A stretch of DNA of 64,000 bases. Origin: Sphagnum compactum (taxonomy: Eukaryota; Bryophyta; Sphagnopsida; Sphagnales). Within the stretch, counting starts at the first letter, position 1; every line of letters starts with the position of its first letter. Positions 1-10,938 of this stretch are shown here, one piece after another. A program made the position numbers and the translations under genes. Where the stretch lies: positions 3,265,267 through 3,329,266 of the forward strand of contig OZ234502.1 of assembly GCA_965153455.1 (NCBI GenBank), in the 5' to 3' direction. Under the pieces are notes generated by a model. It did not search any database. It was not told the DNA's origin and was given only the letters and a program-made list of their open reading frames with translations.

Positions 1-1574
1 TGGGTTCCCCATCTTTGATTTTTATTTACAGGATTTTTTAAATTTACTGTGTGTGGCTAACCTTGGCCAAGTGGGGCCACACACCCAAGTAAGGTTTTAA
101 AAAATTAAAATAAATCTAACTGGTTGGTCCTGCCCAGCTCAGCTGAGTGAAGTGGGGCAAATAAGCTAACCCCAGTAAGGTAAACAAAAACAAAATTCTA
201 AACCGGTTCATTCTGCCCAGTCCAGTGAAGCGAAGTGGGCCCAAGAGGGGCTAATCCCAGTAGCTCAAACTTCCAACTAACAGCCGCTTCGCAGGCGAAA
301 GAGAGGGACACTTTTGAAGTGCGCCCTTCTTTTTTTTGCTGCGTTTCTTTCCTTTTTTCTTTCTCTTGGCCTCGTCGCTCGCGAGCGAGCGAGCTCGCAT
401 ACGGGACGCGGCTACGCCCACAGAGAGCCTTGACGCAGAATCAGCAGCCAAAAAAAAAAAGCGCAGATCCAGGGATATTATTAATTAGCGCCTTGCACAG
501 GTGGTGTGTATTTGTTCCAAGCTCCCCCTCCCCGTAAAAGCGATCCTGGATTCTTGTGACGATCCAAGCTTGTGGCAGCAAGCTTTGCACTCTTGTAACT
601 GGTAGCTTTTTGTTGGTTTGTTTTCTTGCTTTTTTTGGGGGGGGGGATTTTGTTTTGGGGCTTTTGGGGATTTTATTTTTCTTTTTTGCAATTTTTATAT
701 ATTGTTTGTGGACTAAATTCTCCTCCTATAAAACTGCTTTTGCTCCCACAAGTTCTCTTCAGATTCTCTCCAAGCAAATTGAAGCCTGGATTGGTGGTTC
801 TCTGGTTTGGTCTTGCGAGAGAGAGAGAGTACATTCCATTCCATTCCATTCCAGCTGCTGCTGCTGCTGCTGCTGACCCCAAGGTTCCTCATCAATAGTT
901 GTGGTAGGAAAATCCACTCTTCCTTCCATGATTTATTAGTCTTCTGTTGTTGTTGTTGTGGGTGTAGAAATTCTTCAGACTAGTGAACTCGTGTTCTTTT
1001 GTGTGTTTGTTTGTTGCTTTGATATCGGGACTCGACTGGATTCTCATTTTGTGACCGTCGAAGAATCCTCCACGGATCTTTGGACTCTGATTTTCACCAA
1101 AGTTCCAAAACCCAATTTTATTTATTTACTTTTTTTTTTCTCAGGCTGATTGTCGAAGGTTTGTTTTTCTTTTGGCAAATGGTGTACTTTGGATTCAGAA
1201 GACTATGCTGTTGAGGAACGCGACTTGGTGATCGATTTCTCTCTCGAGTTCTTGGTGGTGCGAATTGGCAGAAGTCTTATAGATTGCAAAAGTGCAGAGG
1301 CGAAATCACTGGGTCCTTGCATTGCCTAACTTCCCAAATTTGCAGAAGAAGAAGAAAGAGCTTGAAGGGTTGAGAAGAAGAAGAAAGGGACTTCGCTCCC
1401 CCAGTCCTTCTGCAGCGCTTGGGGAAAAAGTCTGGTGGGTGCATCGGGAAGCAAGCAAGCAAGCAAGAAAGAAAGAAAGAAGACTTGGGTGTTTGTTTTT
1501 GGGAGCTCCTCGACATCAACTGCGTAGAATTCTGCATTTGAGCCTGGGTCCGCCTCCGTCGGTGGTCGACAACG
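1..1574 (+). promoter_or_regulatory. 5' flank and presumed long leader of the nitrate transporter gene
   Basis: No protein gene is recognisable here. Bases 57-265 hold a degenerate tandem array (separate entry). TATA-like strings occur at about 696-702 and 727-733, which would give a leader of over 800 bases. The leader would contain an ATTCC run (about 831-853), a CTG run (about 854-876) and AAG/GAAA-rich stretches (1345-1485). Several short open frames here are low-complexity and have no family resemblance. Which TATA string is used, and whether the leader holds an intron, cannot be told from sequence alone. Confidence 0.4.
57..265. repeat. Degenerate tandem repeat, period about 83 bp
   Basis: The string aagtggg(g) recurs near 69, 151 and 233. 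Between copies the same order of words recurs: aagtaaggt or cagtaaggt, an A-rich spacer, ctaac/ctaaa plus a ggtt-containing word, then ctgcccag and a cag-tgaag end. Copies are diverged, so this is an old local duplication. Confidence 0.6.
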
Positions 1575-2284
1575 ATGGCGGATCAGACGACATCAAGCGT
1601 TGGGTATGATGAGGAAGGGAAGGGAGAGCCAGGAAGCTCCATGCATGGAGTAACAGGAAGAGAGCCAGTGTTCGCAATCAATGCAGACGGAGGCAAGAAC
1701 ACGGTAGATCCCACGGCGCACTTCAGTCTGCCAGTGGACTCAGAGCACAAGGCGACGGTCTTCAAGCCCTGGCGCTTCGAGAAACCACATATGCGCACAT
1801 TCCATCTCTCCTGGATCTCCTTCTTCACTTGCTTCATGTCGACATTCGCAGCGCCGCCTCTCATTCCCGTCATCCGCGACAACCTCAACATGACAGCCAA
1901 AGACATCTCCAACGCTTCCGTGGCTTCCGTCTCCGGCTCTGTCGCTTCTCGTCTTCTCATGGGTCCTCTCTGCGACCTCATCGGACCACGCTACGCCTGC
2001 GCATTCATCACCCTGTTGACTGCGCCTGCTGTTTTCTCCATGGCCACTGTCTCCACCATCAACGGCTTCATCATCGTCCGTTTCTTCATCGGCTTCGCGC
2101 TTGCCACTTTTGTCTCTTGCCAGTTCTGGATGAGCTCCTTCTTCAACAGCAAAATCGTGGGCTTCGTCAACGGCACTGCCGCTGGTTGGGGGAACCTTGG
2201 CGGTGGTGCTACGCAGCTCATCATGCCCCTTGTGTACAAACTCATCAAAAACAGGCAAGAAAGACACCTTGAACAACCAAAACT

Positions 2285-2316
<32 letters not shown>

Positions 2317-3628
2317 AGGATCCAGAATTTTTTCCTGTGTGATGGAATTTTGGTCGTGCTCTTTCTCCTTGAGAATGCACTGCTGCTGCTCTTGAAATGG
2401 TTGTTTTGGAACTAACATCTTTGGAGGTTTTGTTTTTCTTTGCTGCCAGTTTCCACTCCCCGGAGTTCACGGCATGGCGGCTGGCGTTCTTCTTGCCTGG
2501 CTTCATGCACATTGTCATGGGTCTGCTGGTCTTGACTATCGGACAAGATCTGCCGGACGGCAATTATGCAGCCCTCGAGAAGAAGGGCACCAAAAACAAG
2601 GATAGCTTCAAGAAGGTATGACCCTCACCCTCGCTCGAGAAGTCTAGAACCTAAGGAAGCTCCCCAGAACTTTTTGTTGTGCTTCTGACCATAGAATTCT
2701 GCACAGTTCTCAAACTACTAAGCTAAAGATCGAGTGTACCCACTGAAGAAGTTCTCGTGACTTCGAGGTTCAGGAGCTCCATCTATCTGATCTATCTATC
2801 TGCTCTTTCTGTTACCGCGTACTGCAGGTGTTTCTCTACGCAGTGACGAACTACAGAACGTGGATCTTCGCGATCACGTACGGGTACTGTTTCGGAGTGG
2901 AGCTCACAGTGGACAACATCGTGTCCAACTATTTCTTCGACCGCTTCAACGTAGACATCACCTTGGCAGGCACGATCGGCGCGACGTTTGGGCTCGCCAA
3001 TTTCTTCTCCCGTCCATTTGGCGGAGTGCTTTCCGACATAGTCGCGAAGCGCTTCGGGATGCGAGGGAGATTGTGGACATTATGGATCGTGCAAACGCTC
3101 GGAGGTGTGTTCTGTCTGATTCTGGGTCGCGTCTCGACGTTGGGTTCTTCCATTGCGGTCATGATCTTCTTCTCCATCTTCGTGGAGGCAGCAGCCGGAG
3201 CGACGTTCGGCATCATTCCCTTCATCTCGCGACGCTCACTGGGAGTGATTTCCGGCTGCGCAGGAGCCGGTGGCAACGTGGGTTCCATCGTCACGCAGAT
3301 GGTTTTCTTCTACGGCACCAAGTACTCGACGGAGGAAGGAATCACGCTGATGGGTATCATGATTATCTGCGTCTCTTCCATTGTGTGGCTTGTCTACTTC
3401 CCGCAGTGGGGAGGCATGGCTTGTCCTGCTTCCAAAGCTGCCACCGAGGAAGACTACTACGGCTCCGAGTGGAGCGACGAGGAGAAGGAGAAGGGTTTGC
3501 ACACTGGTAGCATGAAATTCGCTGCCAATGCCAGGTCTGAAAGAGGTTCCAAAGTTGGCCCTAAACCTGGCGACATGAGTCCTGACAACAACGATCTCAA
3601 GCCCACTAAACCCACCGAAGCTGCTTAA
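1575..3628 (+). CDS. NRT2: High-affinity nitrate transporter, NRT2/NNP family
   Basis: A plasma-membrane proton-coupled nitrate importer of the major facilitator superfamily. Plant NRT2 proteins usually need the partner NAR2/NRT3. Exons are 1575-2254, 2450-2615 and 2828-3628, giving 548 residues, close to the family's usual 500-550. The nitrate signature [12 protein letters not shown] is at residues 200-211 and its second copy [11 protein letters not shown] at 425-435. An MFS loop motif ([10 protein letters not shown]) lies in the N-terminal half. The N-terminal tail is hydrophilic and the C-terminal tail is acidic, then Lys/Pro-rich. Joining the exons restores the family sequence around [12 protein letters not shown] and GQDLPDGN. 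The start at 1575 gives a normal-length N-terminal tail. Intron 1 (2255-2449) starts with GC rather than GT, in the strong context ACAG|GCAAGA. Reading through it would instead give unrelated sequence and a stop. The exons are clearly more GC-rich than the flanks. The exact NRT2 subtype and affinity are not determinable. Confidence 0.96.
2255..2449 (+). other. GC-AG intron in the nitrate transporter gene
   Basis: No GT occurs near the end of the conserved exon. The only junction that keeps frame and family sequence is ACAG|GCAAGA to GCCAG|TTTCC (phase 2, forming a Ser codon). GC-AG introns are a known minor class that depends on a strong donor context, which is present here. The intron holds a CT run at about 2290-2318. 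Confidence 0.85.
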
Positions 3629-3692
3629 ACCCTAAATTTGCTTGCAAGCTCTCCACTCTCTTTCTCCATCTTGTTGTAGGGTTTAAGAGTAT

Positions 3693-3866
3693 TCTCTCTC
3701 TCTCTCTCTCTCTCGCGGTTGCTCGATGTGGGGCTCATGGCAACAAGACAATGGCAAGCTGAATCTTAAGTGTACTGTATATCTGTCTCTCGATCTCAAT
3801 GTGGGGCTTATGGCAACAAGACAATGGCAAGCTGAGCTTTAGCAGTTCTCTCTCTCTCTCTCTCTC
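3693..3866. repeat. CT microsatellites and a duplicated 37-bp unit in the 3' flank of NRT2
   Basis: A unit beginning atgtggggct occurs at 3726-3762 and again, with one change, at 3799-3835. CT runs flank it at about 3693-3714 and 3847-3866. It probably lies in the 3' untranslated or immediate downstream region. Confidence 0.75.
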
Positions 3867-5277
3867 AAAGGAAACTGGGATCAAAAAACTTCTTTTCCAG
3901 TAAAGGGAGCAATTGTTGTGCAACAGTGTTTTGGGGGTTTTTTCTTTCTTTCACAACTGCAGCTAAATTTGTCATTGGTTTACAGTACACCTATTTCCCG
4001 TGCCCTTTCTTTTTCACATGAAGAAGGTGTATCTGCCTGTGCACCTCTTTGGAGGGAGAGGAGCTTTTTTATAAAGAAAAAGCTTTTGTAGCAAATTTCA
4101 ATGCAAAACCTGTGTCTTTTCTTAAGACCTTACTACTGTCTCTGAGCTATCTCTGTCTCTGATGAGTTCTGTGTCTCTCAGAATCCAGTGTGTCTGTCTC
4201 CATGTCTCTCAACAACACTCTTTGTCCCTCTCTCATGAGAGCACAGTGTCTTTCTGTCTCTCTCAACTCTCTCTCTCTCATGTGCTGCAGAACTGAGGGG
4301 GAGCAAAAGTGGGTTTGGGCACCTTGCACCAAAGGAAAAGAACTTCCTTTGGCATGACAAATCTTTTTATCCCATTTTTTATCGTATAGCGAATGCTTCG
4401 AAAACTGAATCAATCTTCTAATTCGCAATGAAGAATTATGCAATCATTTGTTCATATTCCATGACTTAGTTAGATCTTCCTTCGAAATGCAGAATGAATG
4501 TGTTTGCATTCAAATCCTTAGATCTTTGTCCGAGTAATTCATTGTACTAGTATGCTGGATGCAGCATTTTGTCATGAGAAGTGAGAAGTATGAAAGTAGT
4601 TTACGTTTCAACTTTCTTGAACTAAATCAAGTTGGTGGCACTTATCAGACTGTGATGAGCTTTGCTTGGGCAAGAAGATGAGATGAGTTTCAGAAGATGA
4701 GCTTTTCTCGCTCCTAGCTTTAGAATTTGTGTGAGAAACTTTTGGGAGCTCTTGGATATTTGCATATTGATCATGGGTGATGGTCAATCACCTGGAAGAA
4801 CTTAGGGGTTTCACAAATGAAAAGGAAAACAAGAAACACAGAAACCACAAAGTGGGGAAATAAAGATCAACTTGCACCCATTAAAATTGTTCACTCTAAG
4901 GAGCTTTCACAATTTGGGAAGATGGTGCACCCTTGAGTAGACACCTCTGATGAGAAAGAGTGCAAAAACTTGCTCAGAATTTAGCTTATAAAACTCATCA
5001 CAATTTTTTGCATCTCTTGGGTTTTGTGATCATCTTGTAGAAAGAAAGAAAGCCTTGGAAAAACTTATTAGTTGGGTCCTAGTTTTTACTCACTTTGTAT
5101 ACAGAGTATTATTTTCCAAGGAGAACCAAGAAATGAGAAATCACCCATCCTTCCGTTTCTGAGCTTAAAACCTTCTACACCGAGAATCTCTGGAGCTTGC
5201 TTATCCACCATAGCAGCAAATCAGACAGAAAACTGGCTCAACCAGAAAGCAAATTTCTGCTTCATTGAAAGAACCCG
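3867..5277. other. Intergenic, no gene seen
   Basis: AT-rich sequence with TCTC-rich stretches around 4140-4285. Short open frames in both strands are low-complexity and match no family I recognise. Confidence 0.6.
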
Positions 5278-5399
5278 CTGGTTTTGGTTATTTCAAAAAC
5301 CTCAAAAGGGGTGATGGTTTTCATGAAGGAATCCGCAGCTGGTTTTGGTTATTTCAAAAACCTCAAAAGAGGTGATGGTTTTCATGAAGGAATCCGCAG
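5278..5399. repeat. Near-perfect 61-bp tandem duplication
   Basis: Two adjacent copies (5278-5338 and 5339-5399) beginning ctggttttgg differ at one base only (g to a within the ctcaaaag-ggtg stretch). This indicates a recent duplication. Confidence 0.95.
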
Positions 5400-6291
5400 T
5401 TGTTTTATAGGCGGTTTTTGATGTTTCTTTTAAAGGCTTTTGTGAATAATTTTTGTCAAGTCCCTGGAGATCACAGAGCTCATCTGGCAAGCTCGAGTAT
5501 AATTTGCAAGGATCTGTTTACAGACGAAAGCTCAAAGTGAATGCTCACACCTCTGGTGAAGAATTATAGCACGATGTCATAGTAAGGAGAAGGAGCAACT
5601 TGATCTTGAAAAGATCTCCAGATGCAGTGGAAAACATTTTCAACAACAAACAAATTATCAATTTGCTGATCAATTAAGTTGTTGGCAGTACAAAATTTTC
5701 CCTTGTACATGAAAAATTTTCAAACAATTCTGGCAGTGCTGAAAATTTTCAAACTAATTAAATATCAATCGCCACAATTGCTTACAATATGAATCGGTGC
5801 TTAAATTATTTTTTTACTTTCATATTTTGAATATTGCCAAATTTGGCTAAATTTACTTATGGATAAATTGTCACTGGAGCAACATCACAAAATTGAAAAA
5901 AAAAACAAACACACTGATTCACACACTTGGAGAATTGGATGAAAACTTGGCCAGAGTGAACCACCCACCCATCCCAAAAGGATGGAAGATTTGTGGACAG
6001 GAAACACTTTTTTCATTGTATTTCATTTATTGCTAACCACTGTGGTGAGCTTACTTCATTCATCCTGTCCTGAAGGATCTCTGGCTTCTGCATCCAGAAT
6101 TTGTGAGTCTTCATCATCCACATTGCTGTTTTTTCATCCATGCACAGGCTGCACACTTTACTTTGGGTAACTCCCCTTGGGCAGGGAGTTCCTGAAATAA
6201 CCACCCTCAGCTCTGCCTCAGGGCCGGTTATCAAGGTCGGTTATTTCAGTAACTCCCAACTCCATGAGAGAGTTACCTTACATTTATCCAC

Positions 6292-6537
6292 ATGTATCTA
6301 CCTACCTACCTACCTACCTAGAAGACACCAGATTCCTTACATACTTAACTACCCTTCATTGTAGCCACTTACAATCTTTAAGTAGGTACGTATATGATAC
6401 TTACCTACCTACCTACCTACATGTATCTACCTACCTACCTACCTAGAAGACACCAAATTCCTTACATACTTAACTACCCTTCATTGTAGCCAGTTACAAA
6501 TCTTTAAGTAGGTATATGATACTTACCCACTTACATA
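6292..6537. repeat. About 129-bp tandem duplication built on a CTAC microsatellite
   Basis: Copy 1 is about 6292-6420 and copy 2 about 6421-6537. Each starts with atgtatctac followed by CTAC units, then gaagacacca, then an atacttaact word and taagtaggta. The two copies differ by small indels and substitutions. Confidence 0.9.
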
Positions 6538-6647
6538 GGGATGGTTACCTGAGTAAGGGAAAGGGGAAGTATGTAGGAGGTTTACCAAGGTGGTAACTCA
6601 CTTGTGGTTTGTCCACACTCCACACCAATGTTACCAAAGTAGTGAAA

Positions 6648-6666
6648 GGGTTTAGGGTTTAGGGTG
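6648..6666 (+). repeat. Two telomere-type TTTAGGG units
   Basis: Two consecutive TTTAGGG heptamers. This is the standard plant telomere unit, but the tract is too short to be more than a chance or relic motif. Confidence 0.5.
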
Positions 6667-6683
6667 AGATTCAAAAGAAACCT

Positions 6684-6999
6684 GCAAAAAAGTACATTAG
6701 CATTCACCCCCCCCTTTGAATGCTAATAATGTACTCAATTTTGATGGGTTTTTCTGAGTTTCATCCTGTCTTTCATTTTTCCTGAGCGCCTCCATCCACC
6801 ACTGCTGCTACATAGACTTTCACTGCTCCTTTGGGCAAAAAAAGTACATTAGCATTCACCCCCCCCCCCTTGAATGCTAATAATGTACTCAATTTTGATG
6901 GGTTTTTCTTTTCTGAGTTTCATCCTGTCTTTCATTTTTCCTGAGCGCCTCCATCCACCACTGCTGCTACATAGACTTTCACTGCTCCTTTGGGCAAAA
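6684..6999. repeat. About 152-164-bp tandem duplication, each copy carrying a poly-C-loop hairpin
   Basis: Copy 1 is about 6684-6834 and copy 2 about 6835-6999. Each begins with gtacattagcattca, then a run of 8-10 C, then tgaatgctaataatgtac, which is the inverse of the first arm with three extra bases. The remainder (catcctgtct, gcgcctccat, actgctgcta) is nearly identical between copies. Differences are the C-run length and a small ttct insertion. Confidence 0.93.
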
Positions 7000-7208
7000 G
7001 AATAACGAGATAAGGTGTGGTGCTATTGGGAAAAGCTTGGGGAACATATTATTGGTAGTATCCTTGAAAACTATTGGGAACATGGTGGGAAAACAATCTC
7101 AAACCCCCCTAGCCCCAAAGGAAAAAAAAAAAAAAAAGGGCCCACATGAGTGCATGTTGAGCCATTGGCTACCTGAAATTATTATTCCTAAAATTGTTCG
7201 GTCTCCTT

Positions 7209-7283
7209 TTGTTTGTTTGTTTGTTTGTTTTTTTTCTTAATATTTTTTTAATTTTTATTTGGGGGGGGGGGGGGGGGGGGGGG
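7209..7283 (+). repeat. GTTT microsatellite followed by a 23-base G run
   Basis: GTTT units run from about 7209 to 7230, followed by T-rich sequence and an uninterrupted run of 23 G at 7261-7283. Such a run can form a G-quadruplex and is prone to length errors in sequencing and assembly. Confidence 0.9.
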
Positions 7284-10200
7284 AATGGACAGAAAAATCC
7301 ATTGCACAAAAGATTTGTCTCCATTTTTGGGCCTAGGGTAATACCCCTTCCTAAGAAGATGGGTATGGAGGATTTGTGCCTAGAAACAATGGAAAAAGAC
7401 AACAATACACAAACACTACCAATGGCCTCACTTCCAAATAAGATCCACTTTTTTTTGCACAAAATAAGCAAAAATGATACCATGGATGATGCCATGGATG
7501 CTCAATTATGGATGTCATACATAATATCAAAATGTCACACTCTCAATTATATGACATTTGGGGTTTTTGTGTCATCATACTGCAGCTATTTGAAATCCGA
7601 TCAATACCATGCCCACATAGCAAGGTCATATATGTTGAAACAAAAAATTAAATAATTTTGAAAATTAAGGTTTGCCTCAAAAAAAATTGTTTTATTTATT
7701 TATTTATTTTCATTTTTTTGGAATTGAAAAAAAATAAATAATTGTTTCTCTGTTGAAGGCAACATTTTTTTGCTGTAGGTGATTGCACCACCTTAAACCT
7801 AATCCTCTACCCTAATCTTACTTAGTGTGCGTCTCTTGGGAATGATGTATGTCTTTGTATTTGTATGTATGTATTGATTTGCATGTGTGAAGAAGAAGAG
7901 AGTATACAATGGGTCAGCAATAGTGCATAGATTCTAGAAAAAAGCATTGGTCACATGGGGTGTGAAACTTGGACATTGTCAAAAATGCATAGGCAAAATA
8001 CAATGCATTTTTATTTTTTTGGAATTTTGAACTATTTCGTTTTTTCTTAATATATAATTTCAATATTTCTTTTTATAATCCTCTTTTTTTTTTCTTTTTT
8101 TTGAGTTTATTTTTTTATGAACCTACTATGCATGTACGGTACAAGACATACAACATATCACAATTGATACAACGTACTGAAAATTAATAAAATATTCATT
8201 GTAACATTGATATTAATATCTAATATAATCAACGAAGTTTTGAAATAAGAATTCAAAGTTTTTTTGACAATGTCTATTAAGATTAACAACAATAAGTTTG
8301 TTAAGTTTTCTTATCACCTTTCATCTTTCCTTGTGGAAGGTCTTATTTGTTTGTGCTTTAGAAAAAAGACCCATCTCATTCATCCATGTTATAGACATGG
8401 TTTGGTTTGTAGCTTGATAGAAAATTTGGGAATTGACTCCAATCATGTGAAATTCCAAATTAAAAAGCATCCCCACTTTAACCATATAAATTAATTTTAT
8501 GCATGCAAGGACAAAAGCAAAATCAAGATTGGTAACGATATAGAAACCTTTATGTTCAGTCACATCATTGAAACATGAGAAGAATAACAAAATTAACAAG
8601 GTAGAAACACAATCAAAGGAGCCATCCAAATGAGTGGATGTTTTTTTTAACTGTATTTTTATATATTTGAAAAATCACAAATGAAACTTGAATTGTTATC
8701 AATTTTTTTATCAAATGTGCACCATTCATTTTGAAAATTGAAGAGAACTTTAACATTGATGATTAAAAAGACAAAAGGATTTGAACATATTAAAATTATT
8801 TTTATAACCCGTTTGAGCACATTTGATTCAAAAATGCTTTTGACCCTAAAAATTATAAATTTTGAAAATATGTTTTTAACAAAAGTTGTTCATATTTATG
8901 TGATAAAAGACATGAATGCATAATATACATGATATAAAATTAATATTTTAATTAAAATATATTTATATTTAAAATGTAATGTAAATGGGGTACCCAAAAT
9001 GCAAAATTCAAAATTATAAACCAACACAAAAACGAGACACATCATGTGCAATCCTTGGTGAAGGACTTTTACCTTCGCTCCTTTGACCATGTATTCACCC
9101 AAAAATTGAAAGTTTTATTCAATAGAAAGTTTGTTGCAAAAAATACCTTGTAATTTCATGCATCTTCTTTAAATTTTCTAACCAATCACTTGAGATTTTG
9201 AACTTTTTTATTGCTTGACCTTCTTCCAATCATTTGAAAAATGTTTTTTAAAGGGTTGTGACATTTTAACGACATTTCATATGTAAGGGCCTCATTTTTA
9301 GAATGTGTTTGGCATTTGCTCACAAAACAAATTATCAAACAAGAAGTCATTTCAACTTAATTCAAGTGCACATTGACAAATATGCCCTTGTTAAACCATT
9401 TTAATTAAGGGTTTTCACACCATTCGAATGTTAGAAATAAAATCAAAAAAATATAAACATTATTTTTTCCTAAAAAATGATGGTCATGAATTATTTGGTC
9501 CTAAACAATGTTTGACAAATTCATGGGGACTAATAATGTGATTTATTTTTGCAACATTGCCCAAGATAAATGATGGCATCACCTACCTCAAAGTAAATTC
9601 TTGAAACCACATGATATGTATTACAAGAAATAATGATCGGTCATCTTTTGCTTAAATGTGTCACTTATGCCATGTCCAAGCTTAAATTGTTATCACTCAT
9701 AGATAAAGGTTTTTTTTCTTAATTGTGAAGCACACTAGGTGAATTGAAAAATTATACACAAAAGATTTAACCAAACTTGATTAGAAATTAAAGAGAGAGG
9801 TAGAAACAATTCCATTGTATATGTATCTCTATCTCAAATCTTAATAAAAAAAGGTAGGTCCTTCAATTGCTTCTACATCCCTTAGGTCAAGATAATCTTT
9901 ATACAATTTGACTTGTTGGAACCTACTCTTTAAATGTAGTCATTTCAAAAAACAATTCCTTAATGTGGGGACTTGGACCCTTTTTTTATCCAAAGAAAAT
10001 CCTTTGCACTTTTTGCATCTCCTCATTATATATAGTTCACAAAATTCTAATAATTCAAGCATGCACATAATCAAAAGTTGGGCTTGAAGGAGAAAAAAGT
10101 GCTTACTTGAACCATGCCAATAGAACAACTTCAAGTTTAAGGAACTTTGCTTCCTTGATTCTTTTCACACCTTTGAAATTCTCATTTGTCATTGAACCTA

Positions 10201-10910
10201 ATTTTTCGAAATCCTTTAGCATTTCAATCACTAGTCAATGAAGGGCAACAAATCTAGTGCAATAACTTGGTGGGGGGAGGGGAAGGTGGGCTTTTTTTCC
10301 TCGTGAATTTTATTTTTATTTTTCTGGTAAGGAAGGGGGTTGTTTAAGTTCAATTCCACACGAATCTTATCATTTGGGGTCCTATATTTGATCAAATTAT
10401 GAAAAGGGGAAAAAGGTGAAACACAAACTATAGGTACTAGAATTTCAATTCTTTTAAATTCACTTAAAGTTCTCAAACATCTTCATTCTAGATGGATGAA
10501 ATATAATTAATTTCATTAATATTTTTCGATATTTAGATGACGTGCATCCATTTAAAGCATCAATTACCTCTATTATATGACAAATGGAGAGTTTTCATCG
10601 TCACATTATAATGTGTCACAGTCGTATTATAGGGGAAATTTTGAACTAGGAAAATCGATCGTGCGAAAGTGTGTCACATAACTCAAAGTTGTCATATAAT
10701 TGAATGTTGTATTATCAAGGTTAAATTCTATGGGCCAAGTTTACGTTTTAGGTTAAGTTTTGGGTATGTGGACCAAAGGTTCAAAATTTGATTAAAATTA
10801 GATTTTTGGTCGAGACCATGAAATTGCCTCTTTGTGAAAATTAAAACATGAACATGGACTAGGTTACTATCCTTTCAAAACAAGTCCATATTTATTACCT
10901 ATATAAATAT
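7284..10910. other. AT-rich intergenic, no gene seen
   Basis: Long AT-rich stretch with homopolymer tracts. No open frame resembles a known family. It is most likely degraded repeat DNA. Confidence 0.6.
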
Positions 10911-10911
10911 A

Positions 10912-10938
10912 AGGTTTAGGGTTTAGGGTTTAGGGTTT
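10912..10938 (+). repeat. Small interstitial telomere-type tract
   Basis: Three consecutive TTTAGGG heptamers followed by a T run. This is the plant-type telomere unit in an internal position. Confidence 0.8.

Noticed and set aside
1583-2276. Long open frames overlapping NRT2 exon 1 on both strands
   Set aside because: Shadows of the GC-rich nitrate transporter exon; they carry no family signal.
5278-6999. Closely spaced repeats considered as a CRISPR-like array
   Set aside because: These are simple tandem duplications without unique spacers, in a plant nuclear genome.
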